A stretch of 64,000 nucleotides of DNA from assembly GCA_000727475.1 (NCBI GenBank), contig KL647288.1, positions 10,260,732-10,324,731 of the forward strand. The letters run 5' to 3'. The translations under genes were made by a program, and so were the position numbers. How positions within the stretch are numbered: position 1 is the stretch's first letter; each line of letters begins with the position of its first letter. Source of the stretch: Sarcocystis neurona. Lineage: Eukaryota; Apicomplexa; Conoidasida; Eucoccidiorida; Sarcocystidae. This document shows, piece by piece, positions 16,195 through 27,924 of the stretch. Under the pieces are notes generated by a model. It was not told the DNA's origin. It saw nothing but the letters and a program-made list of their open reading frames with translations, and did not search any database.

Positions 16195-18092
16195 GCAAGG
16201 GCACATCGCGCCGACGGCCTCGATGAGAGTTGCGTTGGCGTAATGTGTGACACGTCGTGTGCGGTACCGTGTGGGATTAGGATTATGCAAATACTAAAGG
16301 GGCAAGCTGTAGCATACAGCTCACTCAAGGGCCTATTTGCTGCGCACAAGTGGAAAACACACTAGTACAACTTATCTGTTCTTTCTGCAGAAGGCCATGC
16401 GCTAAGATGATGCGGCAGCATAGCTACACCGCCTGCCAGGGCTACCTATTTTTGATTCTGCAGTGGGACTGCACAACCTAGCTGGCCCCTCAGAATGCAT
16501 AGCATTACACGCGTGCGTTCATGACGTGAAGAGTAAGGATGAAAAGAGGTGTTGCGTAACCGCCAAGAAGGAAATTTTTTGAGTTCATGTCTAAGAAGCA
16601 CTCGCTTGGGTGTTGTATTCGAACCGGCAGCTGTGATTTGTGAACAGCAGACTTCTGCTGTAGGTTGTTTTTTTCAGCCCTCGGCCTCACATATTAAGAG
16701 CATCTGTAGCCGTGGGAACAGAAACGGTGCCTGGGCGACACTTGTAACATGCAGACGGATTTCCCGAAGGCAGTTCGACGATGATGTTGTATCCTGCGCC
16801 TTGCTGCATAGCCTTAATTTGTCAAGGCATTGGACCGAGCGCTGTGGCTGTGGGACGGCGGATCACAGCATTTCACTGAATTATTGTTCGGAAGAAAGAA
16901 GCTAGCAAAACCACAGATAAGACGGGAAGTTCTTCAGACTCTCAGGCGCACTGGAGACGCTGCCCCCCTCCTGCGCGGCAATCCCTAAAACCACCTCTGA
17001 ATCCTCGGCACGCCTCGTGCAGTCGAAAGCTGGCAGGTCGACTGTAATTGTACGGTTTTCGCCCGTGACGTTTTAGACGCTGGGGAACCTCTGAAGGACG
17101 CTGACTGCTGTTCCAACGAGCGGCAGGTTTCTTTCAACTGCTGTACTGGTTGCATCGGCAGTCGGCGGAAATCAGTCCCACCATTTCGTCATTCGAACCC
17201 CCAAAGCTTTACAGAAGTGCTCCTAGCCGCAGTACGGAACGTATGACTTGCTGCGGTCGACACGTGCGCGGTAAAAGAGTTGCCACGGCAGATTTTCACA
17301 GTGGTTTCCTCTCCCGTGTGTGTCACGAACATCCACTGACGAAACAGGGTGATGAAGGTCAAAACGTGCGACGCACTATGCGCGAGGACCTGACCACACA
17401 CAGCTCATGCGCCCACACAGTGGTATGAAAAACGCCACTGAGAGAGGAAAAGTCGCAAGCTTGTTTCAAAACCTTGCAAAAGTGTGTCTGAAAAGCAGGG
17501 AGCACGGAATCGATAAAGCACCCCCACACCCGTGGGTGCTTGGTGGGAATGCCAAGCAGTCCCGCAGAGCATATGCTGAGCAGACGAAAAACCCTGTGCT
17601 CGAATCTCAGTGTAGAACACCACTATGTCTAACCAGGTCAACCTCTTCCGTGTGTGTCTTAAATCATTTAAGTTCAAAAAAAGGATACGGTCTTGACTCG
17701 TGCGGTGCGACGCGTTGAGGGCTCATGTACGGAGTCTCCGGTTAAAAGGCTGCTCAAACCGTGTGGTCATTAAGACGTGCAGTACTAGAACACGTAGTGT
17801 TGAATTCCAGGCTGCTCGCCGCAAAATCCAATAGCTGAGTGCGAGGCGGGTGCCTATTGCGTCTTGTACATTCTTCCGCTGATTATTAGCGCAGGCTACA
17901 GGCTGGTCCAGCAAGCTAAACAAACGTGTGTGCACAGAGACACACAAGCGTGCACCTACGGGTGTACACCCACGTAGCGCTGTTCCTGTGTGAAGCCATT
18001 GACTGACGGAAGTCCGCATATATGTACAGTGACGTATATACAATACTCTCCTCTCCCGCAAACGTACGGCAGGATCACACACACGCGCACGC

Positions 18093-18285
18093 GTGCTTGT
18101 ATACGGACACGGTGCGGGCGCGCTTGCGGCACGAGTGCAAGTTGTTCGTAGAATAATTCACTGGTACACAAGTCGGCTACCCGACTTGTGCATCGTGTGC
18201 TTGTGTACGCACACGGTATGAACGCGCTTGCGGCACGAGTGCACGTTATTCGTAGAATGGTTTACTGATACACAAGTCGGCTACC
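18093..18285. repeat. Two 89-bp direct repeats, 104-bp spacing
   Basis: Copies at 18093-18181 and 18197-18285 share most bases, including the blocks GCGCTTGCGGCACGAGTGCA and CACAAGTCGGCTACC. The copies are separated by 15 bases that complete a palindrome with the end of copy one (18167-18190: 10-bp arms, CTAC loop). This looks like a tandem duplication in an intron or intergenic segment. No target-site duplication or ORF suggests a mobile element. Confidence 0.8.
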
Positions 18286-18309
18286 AGCCCCCATCTCATG
18301 TGGTGCTGG

Positions 18310-18707
18310 TTATATTCGCGCGCAACCTTTTTCCACATGTGCGCATTCAACACCCAAGCAGTAAAATTTTGGAAACACTATTGAGCTAACGCCTCGACGT
18401 ATCTTCACTTCGGAGCTACGAAGCAAACATTTTAGCAAAGTCGATTTCTTCTTGGGTTCCAGGTCATCGGCACGTACCTCTACGGAGAACACTTCATCAT
18501 ATTGCGTCCAACGGAAATCTTGACTGTAGCCTTCTCCCGCATCAGTGCATCCATCGAAATAAGCGGTGCAGTGCGACCCTTGAATACTCAGGTGCAGAGA
18601 GGGACCTCAATAGTGTCTGTGAACGAGCTCAGCGTACTCACTGCAAAGCTTTCAGGACGTCTTCCATGTCTACACACCTCATCCGCATGCTACAGGTGCT
18701 ACAAGAC
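18310..18707 (-). CDS. Candidate spliced gene, unrecognised
   Basis: Exon complement(18642..18707) lies between acceptor GTGGACAG and a strong donor GTGAGT. Exon complement(18310..18586) starts after CACCTGAG and is open for about 90 codons to TAA. The two-base and one-base phases fit, giving a peptide through DMEDVLKAL into GSHCTAYFDGC and RWTQYDEVFSVEV. A donor GTACGT at 18477 offers an alternative, shorter exon end, so the C-terminus is uncertain. The protein looks soluble, of mixed composition, with no recognised family. Upstream exons would lie above 18.71 kb. Confidence 0.38.
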
Positions 18708-20297
18708 CTGTCCACGGAAAGATAATTATTATTGGGAAGTATGCGTGTTCGCCCTGCGATACATTCCATTTCGTACGTAGAAGGAAACGCAGCCAAAAAC
18801 AGCGACAAACGACGGTGAGACACAGCTGGTCACTGCCGTTCACTTCGTCGTAGCCACGCGCTTCAAACGTCCCGCGTCAAAGCCGCGTCCAATATTGGGG
18901 GCACGTAAAGCTCACGGCATACTACGTGGAACGGTAGAACGGTCGCGCGGCATACGTGCCGAATATCTCGACAGATATACAGTGTTCACCACTTTGGCCG
19001 CTCGCTGATTTCGCAACGGACGCCACTTACGCGGATCCGGTCTACGAATATACGCTTGCCCACGGGTAACAATTGGGGTACCTGTATCAGTTCGCAGTTT
19101 CCTGGCGAGTCCGCTGAAGTTCAAGGGGTGAGGAGAGTGCTAGTGGCTTTCTGCTATTAAACTCTTTCCGTCCGACACATATCGTAGTCTCGCTAGGCGT
19201 ACTTGGGAGACAACACAACGCTGTTGTACGTACACACCAATAACTGGGATGATGGCTCACCACGGCCAAGACTACAAGCCGACGTCTTGTCCCTCCGAAG
19301 GCGCATCCTCGTGGTCTCAAACGAGGCTCCCGTTTCAAATAATGCCCAGAAAAAACCAATTTATTCACCCGTGCAGTTTAGGCAACCAATCTACATCATG
19401 CGACCCCTCCACACGCTAACAAGGCAATACTGAATCGATCACGTTCTACACAAGGTATTACAGGCACACTTGTTTACCACTCTATCGTCCCCCCTTTTCT
19501 CTCGCCACGTCTGCTACAAACGTAAAAAGTTCACACTTTCGTTTCACACTTTGTTAAGTCGTTCTAGAACTGTACTGACGTGCGCTACGAAGACCTCATG
19601 CAGTCTTCGACCACGGTTGGGACACGGAACATTATTTTGTTCACGAGCGACAACGGCAAATCTTGGACCTGTGAGAACAATACGTCTTCCTGCGGAGGTG
19701 TCAGCAGCTGTTGCCACGAAGACGCATCACCGGCAGCGGAGACTACGGCTGCTGTTGCATGGAGTTCTTCCAGGCGGTCGGCACAAGGAGGTGGAGCCAG
19801 TTCGTCTGCAAAGTAACGGCATTAAGTTGTACGACAAGAAACACACCACTCAGAGTTGCCTGTGGTCTGAATTCGTGCCTGCAGAAACATGCGCTCCTCT
19901 GTGTCTCTGTCTGTACGTCCCTGTTTGCATCATTACGTACGTGTCCGTATCCGGCGGTCTGTCCGTGTCTGGGTAAACTGATGGCAGAAGGCCTATGGAA
20001 TCCGACTGCTCATGATGAGTTAAACGGTTACAGGTACACACGGGTACATGATGACGTGAACGAAACGGTGTGCAGGTTGATTGTGAACTGCAAGTGATGT
20101 AAGTCGTCGTCTCCTGCTAAGACGTTATCAAAGTCGTTGCTTCGTTTCGTGCTAGAACGATTTTGAAAGTGCACAGAACGAATTTATCTATCTGTAGGTA
20201 CAACGTCGCACCGCGTCTGTTACGTCTGCACGGAAAGCGTGTACGTATGTGCTCAAAGACACACATACACAATTTCCCGGTGGTACTACAGTGCCTG
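18708..20297. other. No supported gene
   Basis: Three plus-strand frames overlap between 19,470 and 20,097. One contains a short sulfatase-like string (see the rejected list) but none can be extended or joined by splice sites with confidence. No repeats or RNA genes are seen. The end of this stretch would hold the 3' untranslated region of PIG-P. Confidence 0.25.
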
Positions 20298-21005
20298 CTA
20301 ATCCTGAGAAAGTTGTTCTGTACCCGAAACAAGACAAAATGATTCCAAGGGCTGTATGTTCAGCAGATTTAATGCGTTGTACATGAGGAAAGTTGAGATG
20401 AGGCCTATAAGGACAAGTACGGGAACAGCTAGAGCCCAGTACCTGCATTATCGCAACCACAAAGCAAATCGGCAAACCTCAATCACATTTCGTCCACGTT
20501 CCCGCGGAATTCCGTGCACCGAATAACGCACCTGAATGACAGCGCTGCGTTATTTCGTCATTCCAAATGCTGCATGTGCGATAGTGCAGTACTCTGAGGG
20601 GGCTCCCGATGTGGTTTCCACTTTTGAGAACAAAGTAGCGTTCTGAGTACGCTGTGTACCATGTACATGCTTACGTTTCTAAAAGGCCGCTACGTTTGAT
20701 AGTGCTTACGTGTTGAGTAGGTAGCTGATGGAGAGCTGGTGTATGTATTCGTGTGGTACTACGGCCCACACAAGGAAACAGAGGAAAAAGGCAAAGGATG
20801 CAATCCAGGACACAAATCCATTTACTTCCGTCGAAATCAGCCCTGAAGTTGTGCTTCCAGGTTGAACGAGGCGCCTGGTGCTGCAGCTGTCACGCGCCGT
20901 TCCTCCACTCTCATGAACGATGCCGCGGGAGGAGCCGGCAGGCACATGACCCACTCTGTTCCGTGGGCAACAGCTGCACGAGCTCGTGGTCCTCCTCATA
21001 CTCAT
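20298..21005 (-). CDS. PIGP: PIG-P: GPI N-acetylglucosaminyltransferase subunit P
   Basis: Small membrane subunit of the ER complex (PIG-A/C/H/P/Q/Y) that transfers GlcNAc to phosphatidylinositol, the first step of GPI-anchor synthesis. Model: complement(20298..20442, 20710..21005), 146 aa, within the usual size of the family (about 130-160). Exon 1 starts at an ATG (21005), has a Ser/Arg-rich tail and then the family signature VNGFVSWIAS followed by the first membrane helix and VPHEYIHQLSISY. It ends at donor GTAAGC. Exon 2 follows acceptor ATGCAG and begins with the diagnostic YWALAVP, then the second membrane helix and YNALNLLN; TAG at 20298. The split Thr codon joins exactly. An inner acceptor at 20842 could shorten exon 1. 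The 267-bp intron hid this gene from single-frame views. GPI anchoring matters for coccidian surface antigens. Confidence 0.8.
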
Positions 21006-24000
21006 TACTGATATTTCCCGCACATAAATACATGCAGATCGACTTGGTGAGTCCGTGCGGAGACGCCTTCGAGCGAAAATCGCTTCTGCGGACCCGCGTA
21101 GCAAGCATTCTTCCACGTCGAGAAGTGGATCTCTGGTAGTCGCGTCTGTGGACGCACTCGGCGACTTCCTGTGGTTCAATGCATGTACAATTTTACATGG
21201 CGGAGCTCGATGGCGATAAAGGCGAGATGCGCGCCCCACCTAGAAACTCGGCAAGTGTTCAACTGCAGGAAATGAGAGCGAACTCCTGCGCCAAACGGGA
21301 CGTGAGGTACCGGGGTTCCCCACAAGCTTCAAGGCGGGGCCCGCAGCCTGTCGGTTCGCTGTTTGATGAAGAAATACGCGACTCTGCCGACACGAAACAC
21401 CGTCAACATTTATCAGTATTTTAATTGCTCGTCACGAGTGAAGCACACCCCTCTAAACAGCGCTGCACGGCCGGTTTTTCGTCGATTAAGTACGGAACGC
21501 AGGGCGGCGAAATAGAATTCTCCACTGGCACAGGGAATATGACGGTTGACGAGAGTCGAAGGACGGATGTTGCCTCTGCTACGTACCAGCTCTGTTACAT
21601 ACAGTCCACAAGGCTGGGCGGTTCATTTTACCAGGAGATGTGGCATGCAACCCTGCAACATGCTCGTTAGTCATCGAAGACAGCGTAGTAGAACACAGCC
21701 TAGCCACCAAGAGAACCTCGAATAGGACACGAAACAGCACTTATTAGGGACAAACTGTCTTGAGTGGCCACCCTAGTACTAGACTAGCAAAAGGAACCAC
21801 TTTTGAATGACATCTGCACGAATTAGACAGACGACTTTCAACCTAGGAACGACAGGCTGCAACAGCGGGGTGCAGGCTGCACCCCGCTGTTGCAGCCGTA
21901 CAGCTCCGCTCCGCAGTTTCCCTAGCGGCACGCGCGCGGTACCAGCGCCGCACACGATGGATCCGCTAACCACGCAACCTGCGGAACAACAGCCTCACCC
22001 GTCGCAGCGTGGGTTTCCCTCCACTGCTTCTTCTTTGTGGTCGGCTCCCCCCTTTCACGTGTGTCGTCTACCATTTCGCCCTCCAAGCAAGTGTGTCCAC
22101 CTCTCCACCGCTTTCTTCCATGTCTCCGGTGTTTCCCATGGCTTCCTAACTAGTCCGTCGTTTAGTGTTAGATCCCTTCACACGCAGACACGAATATATA
22201 AAATATCCGCACAGTCAGGGCATACGAATGAGGTTCGGATGGGATGAACCATTTCGGGGTGCTGCACTTGTGTGGCGACAGCATTAGGTAAGATGGACTG
22301 ACACGAGTACACCCCGGTGTTGCTGGCAGGCAACGGCTCCACACGGGGGAATCCAGTTCCTTATACGATAAAGTAGACTGCGTCTTCGATAAAGTTGTCA
22401 CCACCAGGTTGCAGCAGCATTGGGTGTGACTCTTCGAAAGGAGGCGGCTGTTGGTCGGACGAGGTGCAGCTCAACGTAGCCTGACAGAATCTCCGACGTC
22501 CCACCCGCTCACACGTCGTCAACTGGAATATGAGGTGACACCGTTTCCCTGTGCATATCTTAAATTTTCGATCCCTACAAGTATTTGCGGATATGCAGGG
22601 TGTATGCAGTTGCGATGTTGCAGCACAGCAAAATCAGTGTTTGAATAGGTCTGTTTGTACCTCCACGTCTGTGCTTGTCCGGGTGGGATGTGCGAATGTA
22701 GTTTGTGCACCTGTCCGTGAAGGGTTGTCAAAACAGGTGCGCCTAGATGGCGTGGGTGCACATATAGTGCTGACACCACAGATACGTGTGCCTGTACCTC
22801 ACATCTTAGTCGAGGATAGGGAGGCGGTGTATACCTCACCGCATTGAACCTTAATCTGTGAATGCGACGCACGACGCGTAGGAGGTTAGACGCCGAAGTA
22901 CGGATCACGCGTGCTTATAGCGCTCTGCCACACATTATTATTGCGCGTGCCCTAGTCGCAGAAAAAGCGTGAGGCAAAAATCGGAGCATAATCCAAGATA
23001 CCAGAGTATCCACCATCGGTGTGATATAGAGAGTCCTCGCGAACACAGAGAATCAAAGCGTTTTGCATGCGTGAACCTTTCAGGCAGTGAGACAAGGAAC
23101 GTAGTGTCTTGGTTTTCAAGGAGAAGCGCCAATCCCATGTACGATTCTTTACCCTTTATCCAGTGGTGTTGCTACGGGATTTTCTCTGTGTACTATTGTG
23201 CCGCAAAAATCTGGTAGCTAAAGCTGTACGCCGCTGTACCGAAACTTGACTCCTCTGATTGCTCTTTATGGCTTCAGAACGGGGTGGTCCTAGTCTTGGA
23301 TGGTGAGGACACTAAGGCTCAGTCAAGCTCAGCACGCGAACCAGCCGAATGCATCGCAGAGACTGCACCGAAAACGTAGAGCGGCAGAATCTTCATGCGC
23401 ACACATAGACAAAACTCGACAGCACGGGACCAGTTGTAGTGCACACGAACAGATGGGCACAGGGACTAAACCATGTGTAAGTTGTTCACAAGTTGAGGTG
23501 CAGACACGCGTGCAAACACACATTCACAGCTTACCGCGTGCGCACCTTTGAGGCCTTTATTCGATGCACCCACAGTAGACCCTACGTCGTGAAAGACGTA
23601 AACGTTATCGAAAAGTGTAAGGGGTACGCATGTTCTTCCCGTGCAGACTTTGATTTTCTGCGAAAGCGTTATAACAGCTGCTGCCACCCGTGGAACTATT
23701 CGTTTAGAGCTCGTTAATGCGTGATGGATATCGGGGATCTGGACAGCTTACTAAGCGTAGCACGTTTATACGCAGCGTCCAGCATAGTAGCAGATGGCGC
23801 TTCCTTTTGTGGAGGAAGTTCAAAATGCTACATACTGTGTTCCTGTGTTCACCGCGGGCTGAGGAAACATTTTAGGAAGGCGTATGCGCGGTGCAAATAA
23901 GCTTTTAATTTAAACCAAATCAAGGATACTGAAAACATATCCATCGATGAAGCCGGCAAGCACCACTGCGCGGAAAAAAAAAGTCGGAGTAAGCAGAGTG

Positions 24001-24780
24001 AATTGTTTCACTTTATCTGGAGCTGCCGCGGCGATGTGGTACGGACCGGAAGATATTCACGGCAGAACAAGCGAGATTTGTCGGGGCGAAGCGTGACCGC
24101 TTACTCTAAAAGTCAGCGCGGGTGGAATACGAGGAAATAAGTGGAGCGCGTTTAAGAAATTATCTTCGTCAGGACGAGCGAAAAAGGAAGCTGCACAGCA
24201 ACACCGCGTGGGTGGCGCTAGGCGTGAACAGCATCCTGCCCCCCCACGGGCAAACCCTACGGGGATGACGTGTGCACGTTCCCAAGTAGCGGACTAGAAA
24301 TGAAGAACTCGACGCAACAGAAGACTTTTCGCTTCCGATTGACATCCAAACACATTGCAGCTGGCGCAAGGCGGCTGACGTACTGGACTGCTGCTTCATT
24401 GGATCTTCAAACAGCGTTGTAGTGGTTAGTTTGAATCGAATCGTTGTAGGGGGCTTGTGTCTCGATGCGTGGCGGCTGAAAGTCGGTTTGAGGCCTTGGC
24501 GGAGCTGTGCTCGAAAATCCGGTAGAACGGTGGGTAGTGCGTGATGCTTACCCATGCCTCACCAGCAGGTGACCGGAGCACGAACATGTATACTCTGGGC
24601 ATCCCTGTGGAAGTCAGTCTTTCTCCGACACTCATGAAGGTTGTGTAGTAACGGGAAACCTTACTCAGGACACAAAAACTAGGCAAAAGTCTACAATCCC
24701 AGTTACTGGAGAAGACAGACTTGCAGCCCCGTACGGCCACGATATAAATTCAAATGTATGTATTTGAACTCTATTTGTAG
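21006..24780. other. Repeat-poor region without a supported gene
   Basis: Short overlapping frames occur on both strands. The most protein-like without an ATG is a plus segment at about 24,278-24,544 (contains LPIDIQTHCSWRKAADVLDC), but the minus strand has an equally tidy exon-like segment at 24,551-24,640 ending in a donor TGG/GTAAGC. The strand is undecided. The strong hairpin at 21855-21897 lies here. Confidence 0.25.
21855..21897. repeat. Perfect 20-bp inverted repeat with 3-base loop
   Basis: Arms 21855-21874 and 21878-21897 are exact reverse complements around GGC. Pairing stops at 21854/21898. The stem is GC-rich (GGCTGCAACAGCGGGGTGCA) and would be very stable in RNA or as a cruciform. 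It lies 60 bases upstream of an ATG that opens a 96-codon plus frame (MDPLTTQ, 21957-22247) with no recognised domain. No tail of U residues follows, and rho-independent terminators are not expected in a eukaryotic nucleus. Confidence 0.9.
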
Positions 24781-24999
24781 GCACTAGAAATGTGTGAGAC
24801 TGAGGGAGTGTACGTGAACATCCGGTTTTCAAGTGGAGTCGCAGAGCCCCGCTTTGACAATTTCAAAGCCGAACAGACAGCGCATGTGCTAATGCAAATT
24901 GTGCGCATCCTAGCGGACGCGACTTCGGGAAAAACTGTGAGACTACCGAAATGTGCTGTTCAGCGAGTTGCCAATTCTGGCAGTTCCCGCACGAACTGA
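24781..24999 (+). CDS. Candidate exon(s), unrecognised
   Basis: After an acceptor ending CTATTTGTAG at 24780 a plus frame is open for 72 codons (contains AEPRFDNFKAEQTAHVLMQIVRILADA) to TGA at 24997-24999. A donor-like ACT/GTGAGA at about 24,934 may end the exon earlier. Further plus-strand open pieces follow at 24,990-25,110 (KLRKTPEKADVKGFILVC) and 25,101-25,265, the last ending at a strong donor CAG/GTAAAA. Phases between them could not be fully reconciled. No family was recognised. Confidence 0.32.
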   Translation, partial: ALEMCETEGVYVNIRFSSGVAEPRFDNFKAEQTAHVLMQIVRILADATSGKTVRLPKCAVQRVANSGSSRTN

Positions 25000-27924
25000 A
25001 AGTCTTCGAAGCGCCCTTCACTTGCTCGACTTCAAAGGGGAGCATTACATTTTGAAACTCAGGAAAACACCGGAGAAAGCTGACGTCAAAGGGTTTATAC
25101 TTGTGTGTTCGCGAAAAAACTGAGGGAGACATACACATGGAGAAAGACACGCACGTTGAGGTACATTCGAGAGCTGACGGGAAAAATTTGGTCGTAAGGG
25201 GTTCACCCAACGCGTCGACGTTCTGCGTAGGCACCGGTGCCGGCGTCGAGTTTTACCTCGCAGGTAAAATCGTGTGTCAAGCAAAGGTCCACTGAGGTCG
25301 GAAAATTGGAAAGGTTGTCAGTCAAACTGAGCCCCTCTAGATCTCGTGTACAACTGTCTCCGCCTGGTGTATATTTTTGCCAGTCTGCTGCGCAGATTAC
25401 GGATAATTGTCAAGTCAGTGTGTCGGGGGCTCTGCTCGAGCACTGTGCAACACAGAAGCACAGTGCAGACACTAACCACGGTGGATTAACGTAGTTGTCA
25501 GTGGTGGGCTTATTCATATCCGATCTTCCTTTAATGTCCTGGAGGCAGCGAGAAAACGAGAGGCTCATTCTATGTGAACCAGTCGCAGGATGCCTGCTTT
25601 TGGGCGCCTGTAAATCTACCAGCAGATGCTTTCAGAAAAAAAGACTAACCTTTACAATTGATGTGTATTGTAGACATTTATCTGTACATGCGTCCCTAGA
25701 TATCTACCAACTGTTTGTGCGTGTCTCTCTATATTGATACTTACGAATACAGTGCGTCAATGGTTGTGCACATCTCAGACCCTACCATGCTATACGCAAC
25801 AGCTCTCTGTCCGTAAGTGTATGTTTACCTAAGGCGATTCGTTCCTGTGTTGTATCATAGGAGTGATTTCGCGAATATGCATCTATCTGTCCCCTCATCC
25901 CTCCAGTGGCCGCACGTGCGCGTAACCGCCTATCTAGTGGTTACCTTTTCACCTGTTGCTCCTGTCTCTACACTCTCTACACTCTCCACCGATCGGGAGT
26001 CCCATAGTCTACCGCGCTGCAGCCGTTGGGTAAAGCTATTGCCACTCACAATGCCTGCTGCTGGGTACTCAGAACTGTTTTTCCATTGCCGGTCTCATCT
26101 CCGCTGTAAATCCATCTTCCCGGTGAGAGACGCCCTTCGCTGCCTCTGAATCCCCTCTGTAGCGCCGTTATTCCAGAGTTACTGCTGCTGTTCCAGAGTC
26201 AACGGGACATGCTGTACTGTCGTCCCGTACTACTATTGTTGTTCTTTCCTCAAACCTCTCTGCAAACATTCATTCTTGTGCTGCGTGCCTCTTGCTGCAT
26301 GCATGCACCAGCTGTCGGCCTGCGCGCCGCGCCGTGGTTGACGGCGAGTGCCACATTTGCGCAAGGCGCCGATATCAGGTCGGTGTACGGAAATTAGCCT
26401 TCCTCTTCGACTTACAAATCCTCTGTTTTCCTCTGTTTTTTACTATCCTGTCTGTCACGTGTTTCTTTCGTGTGTCAAGTAACTTCTGGTCAGTCCTGCG
26501 GCTCTTGCTGAACTGCTCCGATCACACCATGCAGCTCTGCTCTCCTGCGCCGTTGTGTTTTCCCTGATATCTGTTCCGTCGCTGTCTTGTTTCTCAGGTG
26601 AAGCGTTGTGTAGTGCAGACAACGATCTCTTTGCCTAGGGAGAAAACGCAGCAATGACATCCGCGCCTGGATGCCGTAGCGCCCTCACTTCGTTGCGTAC
26701 GATTCCTCCATCTTCCCGCTCTCGATCTCCTTGATCCGCCTGTACGTCAGGAGTCTTGCTGCTGCCTGGCGACGTAGGCTTCAGGATTCTCCATTTGTCT
26801 CCAACATTGCGACCTCGCGCCTGTGTCCCGTTTTGTCCCCCGTCCTGCCCCTTTTTTTCCCTTGTGTTAGCAAGTTCCTGTCCACCGTCTGTTCTCTCTT
26901 CCTATTTCTTCTTCTCCCCGTCTTGTCACCCCGTTATCTGTCTTCCTCGACAGCGTCCACGCTTCGGTTTGCACTGCTTTTCACGACTATTTCACTGCTA
27001 TCGCCGCCACGACTGCATATTCGCTTCGTACCTTTCACCCGTGTGCCTCAGGTGCACGGTGCATCACGTCTCACCTATTTGCAACCGCCTAGTACGGGAG
27101 AGTGTGCAACACCTGTGTGTTTACTCAGGCGCGTTTTGAGGTACTTGTAAGCGCATGTGGAATGTCTGGGTAGGCTACTGCGGAGTGGTAGTTTACGGTG
27201 TCGGACTTCAGGTTGGTTGATCCTTTTGGAGGAAAAAGTGAACGCTGGTGGAACAGCTGCAGGATGTTCTTGACGTCGCGGCCGGTACTGCTCAGATAGC
27301 CCACTGTAGCGGGTAAGTGCCTCTGGAGCATTCTTGCTGGGCTGTTTGTGGCACAGAAACGGCTGCGGTTCATTATCCCAGACGCACCACGTCCCGTGGC
27401 CGACGACACTATTCGTGTCTGTCCCCGTTCGAAGTTTATTCTGCGTGGTACCAGCATTTCTTGTCCATCTAAAGTATATACTGGTAGGTTCACCTCTAGT
27501 CGACGTATTCAAGTTAAGGCCGGGGCAAAAAAGCACTTTTTGTGAACTGTTGTTGTGTTCGTTGATGGCCTCTTTTCATTCGGTTACCGCGTATGTTCAC
27601 GTCAAAAACGTAGTAAGTAGATTTCTAGTGGGATCCAGCATATCAGCCGGAGCTTTAATCTCCAGTTTTTTGTGAACGTACGGGTGGTGTCGAGGAAAGT
27701 CACTGCAGTACTGCCGTTCTGCGCATGCGCGCTTGGTGATGAACGGCGGCGTCGCCTCTCCTGGGACCTGACCTCTGCTCTTGGATGTGCGTCTTCTGCA
27801 GCAGCGGAAACGGCAGCAAACCGCGCGTCAGAGGACGCAGACCACCGGGAAGCAAGACGAGCAGCAACAACAACAGCGGCAGTGGCAGTAGCAGCGGCAG
27901 GACAGGGAGCAGCGGGGGAGCAGC
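25000..27924 (+). promoter_or_regulatory. 5' flank of the DDX46 gene, pyrimidine-rich
   Basis: From about 25,900 and strongly between 26,400 and 27,050 the plus strand is rich in C and T, with long CTTTTTCC/TTCTTC tracts. Long Leu/Phe/Ser-rich frames here (26731-27150) reflect this bias. The palindromic string TGCATGCATGC lies at about 26,296; TGCATGC-type motifs are known ApiAP2 targets in apicomplexans, but one occurrence proves nothing. Likely promoter and 5' untranslated region, possibly with a non-coding first exon. The transcription start is not visible. Confidence 0.35.

Larger units (their letters stand above)
14623..18309. other. Mostly featureless, repeat-poor stretch
   Basis: Between 15,170 and 16,500 there are almost no frames above 60 codons, so this looks intergenic; it holds the inverted repeat at 16168-16194. 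A plus-strand terminal-exon candidate starts after a strong acceptor (seven T then CAG at 16,677) and stops near 16,905. Plus and minus frames between 17,150 and 18,082 overlap and were not resolved. Confidence 0.3.

Noticed and set aside
16610..16640. tRNA T-loop-like GGTTCGAAT on the minus strand
   Set aside because: The flanking bases do not pair into a T-stem, and no acceptor or anticodon arm is present.
19580..19816. Sulfatase-like string FTSDNG
   Set aside because: Six residues only; no upstream Cys-x-Pro-x-Arg active site or other sulfatase segment is found nearby, and neighbouring frames are equally open.
24240..24260. Single AAACCCT, the coccidian telomere-like repeat unit
   Set aside because: One isolated copy, expected by chance; no array.
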